A stretch of 56,326 bases of DNA from Ruminococcus sp. GTDB taxonomy: Bacteria > Bacillota > Clostridia > Oscillospirales > Ruminococcaceae. Shown piece after piece: positions 1-6,134 of the stretch; the stretch's first letter is position 1, and each line of letters opens with the position of its first letter. Location: NCBI GenBank assembly GCA_017437285.1, contig JAFSBM010000200.1:1-56326 (forward strand), written 5' to 3'. Below the pieces are notes generated by a model that made no database searches, was not told where the DNA came from, and saw only the letters and a program-made list of their open reading frames with translations. The position numbers were made by a program, and so were the translations under genes.

Positions 1-38
1 GAAAACAAAGCTTTCTATATCTCAGCGAGCAGAGCTGA
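1..38 (+). CDS. C-terminal tail of an upstream lipoprotein paralogue (partial)
   Basis: The window opens inside a reading frame that ends with TGA at 36-38 and reads KQSFLYLSEQS. The complete lipoprotein gene that follows ends in RVSLYLSEQS, so the two tails are nearly identical. The simplest reading is that the upstream gene is a tandem paralogue of the 103-2367 gene and probably has the same exported solute-binding role. Only about twelve codons are visible, so domain content, start and full length cannot be judged. Confidence 0.6.
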   Translation, partial: KQSFLYLSEQS

Positions 39-102
39 GGGTTGTCCCGGTGCAGTCATTAAAATGTGAACCAATCTTACCCGATCAGAAAGGAGTCATT
101 CC

Positions 103-2367
103 ATGAACCATCTTAGAAAAAATATTTCCCTCCTGCTCATCGCCGCACTGGCGGTCAGTCCGCTTTCCGGCTGCGGCTCCATGATGGAAAAATCCGGCAG
201 TACACTCGAGGTCTCCCTCGATACCTCGTACCGCACCGCACGCTTCCTGCCGAATGAGCACGGCGTACCCCGGTGCACCTGGGGCAGCAGTGTCCTCCTT
301 GAGGAATTCTTCAGTTCGCCGCTCTCCAAGGATGCCAATTATTCCGATCTCTACTGGTACGATACCGAAACTGAAAATGCTGTCCGCTTCCGCCCGAAAT
401 GCGTCGATGACCGTACGGAAGGAAATTATGTGCAGGTGCCCATGGCCTTCCATCTTGAGGATGGCCGGACGGGGATTGTCTGCATTGAATCGAAAGCGAT
501 CTACGAGGAACAGTGCCGCCGCTGCATCGAGTATTATGACGAGCAGATGCAGTACCTCGAGACCGTCGAGATTCCCGACAGCTTCCAGCCCGACACGCCC
601 TATACATACTGGATGGAATATACCTGGATGGATGCAGCCGGCAACTGGTATGTCCTGAACGAAAACTACGACACAGGGGAAGAATTTTATACTGCCTACA
701 ATAAGGACTTTGAGAAGCTCGGCAATATCGATGTCGAGAATGTCGCTTCCATGACCCAGGGCAGCCGGCCGGGCACCATGTATACCGCCGTTCACAAGTA
801 TGATCAGGAGACCGACCAGTCCTATGTGGAGGTCTTTGAGGTCAGTGCCGAAGACGGCACAGCGATCAGCACGCAGAATTTTCATGATGCGTATGATTTT
901 GAATTTTTGTCCGATGCCGGTGACTATGACTATCGTTATCGGGATGCCTTTGGCATCTACGGCGTCAAGGACGGCGAGGCCACGCAGCTGCTCGACTGGA
1001 TCAATTCTGATGTAAATCTGTACACGGTGAGACATGTCTATGCACTCGACAATGGTCAGTTCATTTTCGACCAGTGGGAAGGCGGTCAGGACGGCGGCAT
1101 GATGTCGGCAACGCCCCGCACCGAGGAGGAGATCGCAAACACACAGCTCATCAGCCTTGCCGTTGTCAATATGGAACCGAAGCTCCGTGATGCCGTGATT
1201 GCCTACAACCGGCAGGCAGAGAATACCCGCATCATCGTGGTCGATTACGGTGCCATGGCAGAACCGGGCACAAATGGCTATGCACAGCTCAAGAGCGATA
1301 TGCTCGACGGCATTGTGGCGGACATGATCTGTGCAGACGGCCTGAATTTTGCAAGCCTTGCCGGCAAGGGCATGTTCGGGGACTGGTACACGCTCATGGA
1401 TGCGGATGAGGAATTCCGCCGTGAGGACTACCTCTCCAACTTCTTTACTGCATACGAATACGATGCAAAGCTCCAGCGGCTCGGCCCTTCCTTCACCGTA
1501 CTGACAGCGGCTGCCAAGACCGAGTATGCCGGCACGGAAGAGGGCATCACCCCCGAGCAGTTTGCTGCCTACAAGGACAGCATGCCCGAGGGCATGGATC
1601 TGACCAATGAGCTTGTTGTGAGTTATAAAGACTATGATTTACTGTACTGGTTCGGCGGGAGGCAGAACCTCTGGATCAATCCGTATACAGGAGCGTGCAG
1701 CTTTGACAATCCCGCATTTGCTGCTGTGCTGGAGCTGAACCGTCCCATCCCGCCGGAGGAGCAGCCGCAGAACGATGAGGAGCAGCAGGCACTCTTTGAT
1801 GCGATTCCGTATGCCTTCCGTGAGGACAGGGCACTTGTGTGCTTTACACAGATCACGGAGCCGCTGGATTACCATAAGGTGTGCCGTGCCACCTTCGGCG
1901 ATGCACCCCTGACATGGGTCGGCTATCCGATGGAATATGATACGGGCAACGGCGGCGTTTTTGCGGCCGATTTCACCGTGTCCTACAATCCCGAGTCGGA
2001 AAGGAAAGCAGAGATGTGGGATTTCATGAAGCACCTGCTGAGTGCGGAGTATCAGAATACCGTGACGGATGCCATGCCTTTGCATCTGGAGACGCTCCAG
2101 AAGCGTATTGACACGACTGTCCGCTTCAAGGGGGCAAAGGTGCAGCTCGGCAACACAGAGGTCAACATCGGCGGTGCGAGCGAGGAGGGGATGGCGGCAT
2201 TCCGCAGCTACCTCGAGGGCATCCGCACGTCGTATTACGGCGACGAAGAGGTGCGCAGTATTATCGAAGAGGAATTTCAGGCAATGCTGGCAGGGGATGC
2301 CTCTGCCGAAGAAACGGCCGCCCTCATCCAGAGCCGTGTGAGCTTGTATCTGAGCGAGCAGAGCTGA
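103..2367 (+). CDS. Extracellular solute-binding-type lipoprotein
   Basis: This 754-residue protein starts with a lipoprotein signal: basic N-terminus, hydrophobic stretch, then lipobox LSGC with the lipidated Cys near residue 24. It should be anchored on the outer face of the cytoplasmic membrane. The first roughly 340 residues are rich in aromatic and acidic positions and look like a repeat or propeller-type region. From about residue 345 the sequence (LRDAVIAYNRQ, later MWDFMKHLLSAEYQ) resembles the type 1 extracellular solute-binding fold of ABC sugar importers. At 754 residues it is much longer than an ordinary binding protein (about 400-550), so it may be a sensor or adhesin derivative. 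The ATG is set by AGGAG about eight bases upstream. No ABC permease is visible, and the preceding gene appears to be a paralogue. Ligand unknown. Confidence 0.75.
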   Translation: MNHLRKNISLLLIAALAVSPLSGCGSMMEKSGSTLEVSLDTSYRTARFLPNEHGVPRCTWGSSVLLEEFFSSPLSKDANYSDLYWYDTETENAVRFRPKCVDDRTEGNYVQVPMAFHLEDGRTGIVCIESKAIYEEQCRRCIEYYDEQMQYLETVEIPDSFQPDTPYTYWMEYTWMDAAGNWYVLNENYDTGEEFYTAYNKDFEKLGNIDVENVASMTQGSRPGTMYTAVHKYDQETDQSYVEVFEVSAEDGTAISTQNFHDAYDFEFLSDAGDYDYRYRDAFGIYGVKDGEATQLLDWINSDVNLYTVRHVYALDNGQFIFDQWEGGQDGGMMSATPRTEEEIANTQLISLAVVNMEPKLRDAVIAYNRQAENTRIIVVDYGAMAEPGTNGYAQLKSDMLDGIVADMICADGLNFASLAGKGMFGDWYTLMDADEEFRREDYLSNFFTAYEYDAKLQRLGPSFTVLTAAAKTEYAGTEEGITPEQFAAYKDSMPEGMDLTNELVVSYKDYDLLYWFGGRQNLWINPYTGACSFDNPAFAAVLELNRPIPPEEQPQNDEEQQALFDAIPYAFREDRALVCFTQITEPLDYHKVCRATFGDAPLTWVGYPMEYDTGNGGVFAADFTVSYNPESERKAEMWDFMKHLLSAEYQNTVTDAMPLHLETLQKRIDTTVRFKGAKVQLGNTEVNIGGASEEGMAAFRSYLEGIRTSYYGDEEVRSIIEEEFQAMLAGDASAEETAALIQSRVSLYLSEQS

Positions 2368-2372
2368 TAGGA

Positions 2373-2416
2373 AGGCAGCACCGCCCCCCAACGGCGGTGC
2401 TGCTTCCCTATTTTTT
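2373..2416 (+). terminator. Rho-independent terminator of the lipoprotein gene
   Basis: An 11-bp GC-rich stem (2375-2385 with 2393-2403), extended by a wobble and an A-T pair, lies five bases after the stop codon. A six-T run follows at 2411-2416 after a short gap. It separates the lipoprotein gene from the tRNA-Trp promoter. Confidence 0.85.
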
Positions 2417-2443
2417 GAAGAAAAAACTTTTTTGAAAAAAGGC

Positions 2444-2472
2444 TTGACAAAATTCGGGAAGTGTGATATAAT
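2444..2472 (+). promoter_or_regulatory. Consensus promoter of tRNA-Trp
   Basis: TTGACA at 2444-2449 and TATAAT at 2467-2472 are both perfect matches with a 17-base spacer. A/T-rich tracts upstream could act as an UP element. The predicted start is about 28 bases before the tRNA, which is normal for a stable RNA gene. Confidence 0.9.
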
Positions 2473-2506
2473 ATACAAGTCGTGAGTCATTGCGATAAAA
2501 TTTGAT

Positions 2507-2580
2507 AGGGGCGTAGTTCAACGGTAGAATAGGAGTCTCCAAAACTTTTGACGAGGGTTCGATTCCTTCCGCCCCTGCCA
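2507..2580 (+). tRNA. trnW: tRNA-Trp (anticodon CCA)
   Basis: A complete cloverleaf can be drawn: acceptor AGGGGCG pairs with CGCCCCT, there is a G discriminator, and the 3' CCA is encoded. The D-arm carries GTTCAACGGTAGAAT, the anticodon loop is CTCCAAA with anticodon CCA, and the T-arm holds GGTTCGATTCC. Its last 23 bases are the left attachment site of the ICE, so insertion keeps the tRNA intact. It probably lost its native terminator on insertion; that hairpin now sits at 46004-46030, beyond the far end of the element. Confidence 0.96.
2558..2580 (+). repeat. attL, 23-bp direct repeat inside tRNA-Trp
   Basis: These bases cover half of the T-arm through the CCA end and match 45950-45972 exactly over 23 positions; the next base differs on both sides. 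The 3' end of a tRNA is the classic target of tyrosine-recombinase elements. Confidence 0.93.
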
Positions 2581-2589
2581 CTTGATAAC

Positions 2590-2624
2590 CGGTCAGAAAA
2601 TACAGGAAATGTATGCTCTGACCG
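2590..2624. repeat. Imperfect inverted repeat next to attL
   Basis: CGGTCAGA (2590-2597) pairs with TCTGACCG (2617-2624). Inside, ATACA pairs with TGTAT across a two-base internal loop, with loop GGAAA. It begins nine bases inside the element and has no T-run, so it is not an evident terminator. It could be an accessory protein-binding site for integration or excision; this is inference. Confidence 0.45.
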
Positions 2625-2944
2625 ATTGTCATATTGACAGGAAATAGTTTGAACATTCATAACGGAACGGCAGTGTTGTCACATTGGTTCATGCCAATGC
2701 ACCGCTGCATAAGAAGTGTTTGTTCTCCTTACCACTCAAATCTCACTTTCATTGCCTCTCTGGATACCGTCCAGAGGTTTGAAGAGTGTATGGATCGCTC
2801 GTCTGTTGTCTGTCTGCAAACTTTGAACAGATGTCGTGGCGTACATCTTCTATGGCTGCCGAGATTTCATACCGGCATGAGGATGAATGCGTTATGAGGT
2901 GTTCGATATTCGGTTGTCAAGTTCCATGTAACATTCGTGCAACA
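2625..2944. other. Left-end non-coding stretch
   Basis: No convincing gene was found. Open frames here lack ribosome binding sites and have poor composition. Two small inverted repeats are visible: CATTGG with CCAATG (2682-2699) and CTCTGG with CCAGAG (2758-2776). Its position beside attL makes integrase or excisionase arm sites the most natural content, but no repeated arm motif could be recognised. Confidence 0.35.
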
Positions 2945-2950
2945 GTCGAA

Positions 2951-2996
2951 AAATAATGCAAGCCCTTCAGAATGCACGAAACATACTGAAAGGCTT
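2951..2996 (-). terminator. Intrinsic terminator of the 35-residue ORF transcript
   Basis: Read on the minus strand, the arms at 2986-2996 and 2960-2970 form an 11-bp stem with one G-U pair. It is followed by GCATTATTTTT. It ends the minus-strand small RNA just before the left-end spacer. Confidence 0.65.
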
Positions 2997-3023
2997 GACA
3001 AAATCTATTTCTTGTGCTATAAT
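2995..3023 (+). promoter_or_regulatory. Plus-strand promoter of an antisense-like RNA
   Basis: TTGACA at 2995-3000, a 17-base spacer and TATAAT at 3018-3023 make a perfect consensus promoter. Transcription should start near 3030 and run rightward, across the whole of the 35-residue ORF on the opposite strand. The -10 box overlaps the stop codon of that ORF, and the -35 box overlaps the terminator stem of the opposing transcript. Confidence 0.75.
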
Positions 3024-3124
3024 GAAAGAAGTTGCATTAAAACGCACACAAATAGCATTCTCACTAAGTCAGCCAGATGTTCCTGCATCTGTTTGATTAC
3101 GAGGTACAAGTTGTCGCCAAACAT
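3017..3124 (-). CDS. Candidate 35-residue hydrophobic peptide, possible type I toxin
   Basis: The peptide begins MFGDNLYLVIKQ and ends LVRMLFVCVLMQLLSL: an amphipathic first half and a hydrophobic second half. It lies between its own consensus promoter (3163-3191) and an intrinsic terminator (2960-2996). AAGG six bases before the ATG is a modest ribosome binding site. A second perfect promoter directs an RNA antisense to the entire ORF. This layout, a tiny hydrophobic ORF wholly overlapped by an opposing short transcript, is that of a type I toxin-antitoxin locus. I do not recognise the peptide as a member of a known toxin family. It may equally be a non-coding RNA pair with a chance ORF. Confidence 0.4.
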   Translation of the reverse strand: MFGDNLYLVIKQMQEHLADLVRMLFVCVLMQLLSL

Positions 3125-3162
3125 CTTGTGCCTTGTGGGGGTGCTTATTTTGTTACCCTTCT

Positions 3163-3191
3163 ATTATAACACATTCTTCTTGGATTGTCAA
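3163..3191 (-). promoter_or_regulatory. Minus-strand promoter of a small mRNA
   Basis: On the minus strand TTGACA (plus 3186-3191) and TATAAT (plus 3163-3168) are separated by 17 bases, a second perfect consensus promoter facing the one at 2995-3023. Transcription should start near 3156 and reach the terminator at 2960-2996, an RNA of about 200 bases carrying the 3017-3124 ORF. Confidence 0.75.
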
Positions 3192-3221
3192 CCAGATATA
3201 AGAAATTTTTTGCAAAAAAAT

Positions 3222-3250
3222 TCGTCCCTGATAATACTTATCGGGGACGA
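3222..3250. terminator. Bidirectional terminator hairpin
   Basis: A 13-bp stem with one wobble pair and loop TAC (left arm 3222-3234, right arm 3238-3250). On the minus strand it is followed by a seven-T run, so it terminates the membrane-protein gene at 3290-4051. It may also stop the rightward RNA started near 3030, though its plus-strand T-run is weak. Confidence 0.75.
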
Positions 3251-3289
3251 TTTGTTGTATCAACTATTTTGAAAAGAAAAAATGTGTAA

Positions 3290-4051
3290 TTAGAACAGCG
3301 ATGCAATCGCAAAGAACCGGAGGATACAGTAGCAGATGATAATCACCAGCAGCACAAGCCCTACAGAAATCAGCATAGCTCCTAATGCTTCACCTAAGAT
3401 GCCAAATACAATTGCAAGACCGAAATTCGATGTCAATATCAAAGATCCTCTCAACAAGAATCCCCAAAGTCCTGCCTGTAAAACGCTGTTTGCGAGCAAA
3501 ACGAGCAGCACGATGCCGACAAGAATTATCGTAACAATCAATACATTCTTTGAGAAGTCAATCCCAGCCTGCCAGTTCAATTCTGTAGACAGTGCGTAAA
3601 TTGTGATATGCAGACCTACAATCAAGGCAGGGAGCACCCCAGAAAGGGCAGTAATTTTGGGCAGTGAGTCAGTTGATATGGCAGGAAAGCGTCCCAAGGG
3701 GAGTTTTTGCAGCACATAATTGATCGGTCTTGCACATAGCAGTTCAACAAGCACTGCTACGAGACAAATCGGAACGATCATCATACCATTGTCATTTTGA
3801 GTACAACGCATTCCAAATTCACATAACCTATTGATAAATGCCCATTTCGCAAACGTACACTCTGTTTCTACAGCGGGGAGTGAGAACATCACATACACAA
3901 ACAAGGCGATAGCTGCAAGTGCGATTATGCAGCAAAATGTTCCGCCAATTGTTTTGAAGGTCTCTGCAACTTTCCCCTTTTTTGATTCCTCTTTGGCTAA
4001 TATTGTATCCATTTCATCGGGGGACATCGTTCTGAATTTCATTTCTTCCAT
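3290..4051 (-). CDS. Multi-pass membrane protein of unknown function
   Basis: The 253-residue protein starts at MEEMKFRTMSPDEM. The ATG at 4051 has AAGGTGA four bases upstream, while the longer open frame above it has no ribosome binding site. A charged cytoplasmic N-terminus of about 35 residues is followed by at least five hydrophobic segments (about residues 37-57, 92-112, 134-154, 167-190 and 205-245). Two Cys-containing segments lie in the first external loop. It is the only minus-strand protein gene of ordinary size in the left end and has its own promoter and terminator, so it is a separate unit from the transfer block. No family was recognised. Confidence 0.7.
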   Translation of the reverse strand: MEEMKFRTMSPDEMDTILAKEESKKGKVAETFKTIGGTFCCIIALAAIALFVYVMFSLPAVETECTFAKWAFINRLCEFGMRCTQNDNGMMIVPICLVAVLVELLCARPINYVLQKLPLGRFPAISTDSLPKITALSGVLPALIVGLHITIYALSTELNWQAGIDFSKNVLIVTIILVGIVLLVLLANSVLQAGLWGFLLRGSLILTSNFGLAIVFGILGEALGAMLISVGLVLLVIIICYCILRFFAIASLF

Positions 4052-4082
4052 ATGCTCACCTTTTTCGTTTGATTCTTTTATT

Positions 4083-4111
4083 ATTTTAGCAGATTTTATA
4101 TTCTCTGTCAA
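4083..4111 (-). promoter_or_regulatory. Promoter of the left-end membrane protein gene
   Basis: On the minus strand TTGACA (plus 4106-4111), a 17-base spacer and TAAAAT (plus 4083-4088). The predicted start near 4076 is about 25 bases ahead of the ATG. Confidence 0.65.
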
Positions 4112-4235
4112 GATATACGAGCTTTGATTTACTTTATTGAAAAAGAAAGAGGATTTCAGCCTGTTTCTCAAACATGTGGATTCATGACATTTTAGACAAG
4201 ATTTCCCTCTGATTTTGTGCAACACCACAAAATAC

Positions 4236-4246
4236 ACTCAATGAGT
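4236..4246. promoter_or_regulatory. Operator-like palindrome, copy 1
   Basis: ACTCAATGAGT is an 11-bp perfect palindrome about an unpaired centre. It sits 20 bases upstream of the -35 box at 4267. The same word occupies the spacer of the promoter at 5468-5496, and a variant lies in the spacer of the promoter at 4267-4295. An inverted repeat with arms ATTTTGTG and CACAAAAT (4212-4233) lies just before it. Confidence 0.5.
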
Positions 4247-4266
4247 TCAAAAATCACGTTTTGCTA

Positions 4267-4295
4267 TTGACTTTTATACTCATTGGGTGTATAAT
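4267..4295 (+). promoter_or_regulatory. Promoter of left-end gene cluster with embedded operator
   Basis: TTGACT (4267-4272), 17 bases, TATAAT (4290-4295). The spacer carries ACTCATTGGGT at 4278-4288, a degenerate copy of the palindrome at 4236-4246, one base before the -10 box. The promoter at 5468-5496 has the palindrome in exactly the same place. A repressor bound here would block RNA polymerase directly. Confidence 0.75.
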
Positions 4296-4343
4296 TAGAA
4301 TGTAAGCAAAACTCGAATAAGCACCACAGAAAGGAAATGGATT

Positions 4344-4619
4344 ATGGAAACAAAGTATGGCTACAAGGAAATCAGACGTGTCAGCATGATGGCACTGCGT
4401 TCCCTCTGTATCAAGATGAATTGGTTCGTCAAGGCTACAAATAAGGAATACGCAGTGTTCCTTAACTATGCAACGAACGAAACCGTGACAACCGATGATC
4501 TGGTAGAAATGGCAACACAGGTCAAGGAGTACAGCGACACGCACTTTGAAATCGAGGATATTATGTATCTGATCGCTGAATGCTGCCACACATATTTTGA
4601 AGAAACGGAGGAAGAGTAA
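4344..4619 (+). CDS. Small protein of unknown function, first gene of left-end cluster
   Basis: This 91-residue protein begins METKYGYKEIRRVSMMALRS and ends in an acidic tail. It has mixed alpha/beta composition, no signal peptide and no membrane segment, so it is probably cytoplasmic. AGAAAGGA lies ten bases before the ATG. It is the first gene behind the operator-bearing promoter at 4267-4295, and the next gene starts two bases after its stop, so the two are surely co-transcribed. Left-end genes of this kind in conjugative elements often act in control of excision or in host interaction, but nothing in this sequence identifies a role. Confidence 0.7.
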   Translation: METKYGYKEIRRVSMMALRSLCIKMNWFVKATNKEYAVFLNYATNETVTTDDLVEMATQVKEYSDTHFEIEDIMYLIAECCHTYFEETEEE

Positions 4620-4621
4620 GC

Positions 4622-4945
4622 ATGAAGAACTTAAAAGTGCTGACGAAGTATGTAATGATCGAGGGCGACACCTTTGCCCTCATCAGTTTCGATACGCCTG
4701 AAAATATGGTTGATATGTATGGAAGTCGAACCTACGGATTGATCGACTATAAGTACATTGGGGATGATGGCAGACTGACTAAACCGCTGATGTATGGGGA
4801 GATGGCAATCTCATCTACACCGGCTAAGGCAATTGAACAGATGCGACGGCTGACTATCAGCAGTCGCTGGAGAGATGCACATCCGAATGCCACCGATCAG
4901 GAGTTTGCGGATTTTCTGCTTCAGCTTTATCAGATTCAGGCGTGA
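4622..4945 (+). CDS. Small protein of unknown function
   Basis: The 107-residue protein begins MKNLKVLTKYVMIEGDTFAL. It contains a YGSRTYGLIDYKYIGDDGRL stretch and ends in a helical segment FADFLLQLYQIQA. It is soluble by composition. Its ATG follows the stop of the previous gene by two bases, and the next ATG is 16 bases downstream of its own stop, so it is the middle gene of a three-gene unit ended by the hairpin at 5197-5229. No family was recognised. Confidence 0.7.
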   Translation: MKNLKVLTKYVMIEGDTFALISFDTPENMVDMYGSRTYGLIDYKYIGDDGRLTKPLMYGEMAISSTPAKAIEQMRRLTISSRWRDAHPNATDQEFADFLLQLYQIQA

Positions 4946-4961
4946 GAGAGGAGAGACGGAC

Positions 4962-5177
4962 ATGAAAAAGATTTTGTTTGAAACTATAGTGGCAAATGCC
5001 AAGGGTCTCCCAGCATGTGATTTTCCAAATGATGAAGTTCTTAGAGCGTTATGTCTTGAAATGACACCGAGTCAGCGGATGGAATTCACAAGCATCTGTC
5101 TAAAAAAAGGGGTAATGGAGTATAACTATGGAAATATCGTTACAAAGCACAGAGGCTTTGTTGTTGTTACTCGGTAA
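4962..5177 (+). CDS. Small protein of unknown function
   Basis: The 71-residue protein begins MKKILFETIVANAKGLPACD. The start at 4962 is chosen because a strong AGAGAGGAG precedes it by a few bases; the longer frame reaching back into the previous gene has no such site. A segment EMTPSQRMEFTSICLKK looks helical. It is the last gene of the first left-end unit and is followed by a terminator hairpin. It could be a small DNA-binding or excisionase-type protein, but no helix-turn-helix can be pointed out with confidence. Confidence 0.6.
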   Translation: MKKILFETIVANAKGLPACDFPNDEVLRALCLEMTPSQRMEFTSICLKKGVMEYNYGNIVTKHRGFVVVTR

Positions 5178-5196
5178 TCCCAGTAAGAGAAACAGT

Positions 5197-5229
5197 GCAG
5201 CAGGGCAGAAGAACTGTCCTGCTGCTTTT
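5197..5229 (+). terminator. Terminator between left-end genes
   Basis: A 12-bp stem (5197-5208 with 5214-5225, one wobble) with loop AAGAA, followed by TTTT. It lies only twelve bases before the next start codon, so the gene at 5241 must rely on read-through or on an unseen promoter. Confidence 0.7.
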
Positions 5230-5240
5230 ATGGAGGAATT

Positions 5241-5471
5241 ATGATTGTAATTGAAACCGATAGAATCTACGCAATTTATTGCCGAACTAACCGCCGTGTG
5301 AAATGGCAATATGCTGAATATTGTGGACGCTATAGAACACCAGAGGAGGCGATCGAGGCAGCAAAAATGCACTACGGTGATCGTGCGTTTGAATACATGA
5401 TTGAAAATCCATTCAACGATGAATTTGAAATGCTGACAACTGGTTTTGTCAATTGGAAAGGGAAATCTTGA
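5241..5471 (+). CDS. Small protein of unknown function
   Basis: The 76-residue protein begins MIVIETDRIYAIYCRTNRRV and is rich in aromatic residues, with a central RTPEEAIEAAKMHYG helix. GGAGG is six bases upstream of the ATG. It sits between a terminator (5197-5229) and the operator-bearing promoter at 5468, whose -35 box begins inside its last codons. Its composition suggests a compact beta-alpha fold. No family or function was recognised. Confidence 0.65.
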   Translation: MIVIETDRIYAIYCRTNRRVKWQYAEYCGRYRTPEEAIEAAKMHYGDRAFEYMIENPFNDEFEMLTTGFVNWKGKS

Positions 5472-5496
5472 CTTCCGTACTCAATGAGTGTATAAT
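5468..5496 (+). promoter_or_regulatory. Promoter with operator palindrome ahead of the regulator gene
   Basis: TTGACT (5468-5473), a 17-base spacer and TATAAT (5491-5496). The spacer holds the perfect palindrome ACTCAATGAGT (5479-5489), one base from the -10 box, exactly as in the 4267-4295 promoter. Since the next gene encodes a putative DNA-binding protein, autoregulation is the obvious model. Confidence 0.78.
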
Positions 5497-5526
5497 ATAT
5501 ATAACAATTTGAAAGGAGAAAACATC

Positions 5527-5856
5527 ATGATTGCATTCAGCGATTATCGAAAGCTGTACGAATCAGCAAAAGACCATGAAGAAGTTGATACATATATCAC
5601 AACCTTCGAAGGGGATCACGATAAGGCATTGTTAGAAACCATTTACTCGTTTGTCCATGAGGGAATTGTAGGAATGATGAGGGCAGAGCATATGCTGTTG
5701 ACAAAACTTGCTGACAAATACGGTTTACCATACAGAACGGTACAAAATTGGCGAGACGGTACACGAAAGTCACCAGATCATGTGATGCTGCTGCTCGGAT
5801 ATGCTGTAATAGCTGAAACATACTTTACTGAAAAAGAAAAGCAGGAAACCTCTTGA
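5527..5856 (+). CDS. Putative helix-turn-helix regulator
   Basis: The 109-residue protein starts at ATG 5527 behind GAAAGGAG; the upstream GTG in the same frame lies in the promoter -10 region and is excluded. Residues about 60-85 (KLADKYGLPYRTVQNWRDGTRK) read as a helix-turn-helix of the Cro/XRE or Myb-like kind, with a recognition helix RTVQNWRDG. The N-terminal half is acidic and helical and could dimerise. The gene is monocistronic behind a promoter with an 11-bp palindrome, which is also found at the head of the left-end cluster. I infer that it represses both promoters. The role could be control of element induction or a toxin-antitoxin-like circuit. Confidence 0.6.
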   Translation: MIAFSDYRKLYESAKDHEEVDTYITTFEGDHDKALLETIYSFVHEGIVGMMRAEHMLLTKLADKYGLPYRTVQNWRDGTRKSPDHVMLLLGYAVIAETYFTEKEKQETS

Positions 5857-5881
5857 CTTTCCTGCCATGATCGTGTATAAT
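5853..5881 (+). promoter_or_regulatory. Promoter of the antitoxin RNA
   Basis: TTGACT (5853-5858), 17 bases, TATAAT (5876-5881). It overlaps the last codons of the regulator gene and fires toward the toxin gene on the opposite strand. Confidence 0.8.
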
Positions 5882-5887
5882 AAAACT

Positions 5888-5975
5888 AAAGAGAGTGCAC
5901 CGGTTGACGGTCGCTCCCAAAGTAGTGTTAAGAAATAACCGCTAAGTTTGGTCGCTTGGGCGGTTATTTCCTTTT
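5888..5975 (+). ncRNA. Antisense antitoxin RNA of a type I toxin-antitoxin pair
   Basis: The RNA should start about seven bases after the -10 box. It should end at an 11-bp perfect stem (5932-5942 with 5960-5970) followed by CTTTT. Its 3' part is complementary to the end of the toxin mRNA, including the stop codon at 5964-5966. Convergent short transcripts overlapping at their 3' ends are the arrangement of txpA/RatA- and bsrG/SR4-type pairs. Exact ends are predictions from promoter and terminator. Confidence 0.75.
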
Positions 5976-6068
5976 ATCATTGTGAAAAATCGCATACAGG
6001 AGCGAAACCAGACCAACCAGAAAAATTCCGATCTGTGTGAGTTCAGCTAATGTTATGTATTGTTCCAT
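5964..6068 (-). CDS. Holin-like hydrophobic toxin peptide, type I toxin-antitoxin
   Basis: The 34-residue peptide starts MEQYITLAELTQIGIFLVGL, continues through a single membrane-spanning segment and ends in the basic tail HNDKRK. This pattern fits the small peptides annotated in Firmicutes as putative holin-like toxin, related to TxpA and BsrG. GGGGGTGAG before the ATG is a strong ribosome binding site. It has a consensus promoter (6135-6163) and is opposed by an antisense RNA gene. The peptide should insert in the membrane and damage it when free of antisense control. On this ICE the pair probably stabilises the element. It is too short for most gene finders. Confidence 0.78.
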   Translation of the reverse strand: MEQYITLAELTQIGIFLVGLVSLLYAIFHNDKRK

Positions 6069-6134
6069 GATCTCACCCCCATTTCTGGGAGCAGGATTGA
6101 CCGCCATCCGTTTTCAGACGCACTCTCTGATTCC

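Noticed and set aside
85-1035. Long minus-strand ORF of 316 residues opposite the lipoprotein gene
   Set aside because: It is a codon-bias shadow of a well-supported gene with signal peptide and ribosome binding site on the other strand.
2408-2656. Minus-strand ORF of 82 residues over the tRNA-Trp gene
   Set aside because: It covers the tRNA and its promoter and has no ribosome binding site; frames antisense to tRNA genes are a common artefact.
2634-2897. Plus-strand ORF of 87 residues in the left-end spacer
   Set aside because: No ribosome binding site, no promoter and poor composition.
3240-3253. Half-site GTATCAACT near 3256 resembling the 14-bp motif
   Set aside because: Only the right half matches; expected by chance in A/T-rich DNA.
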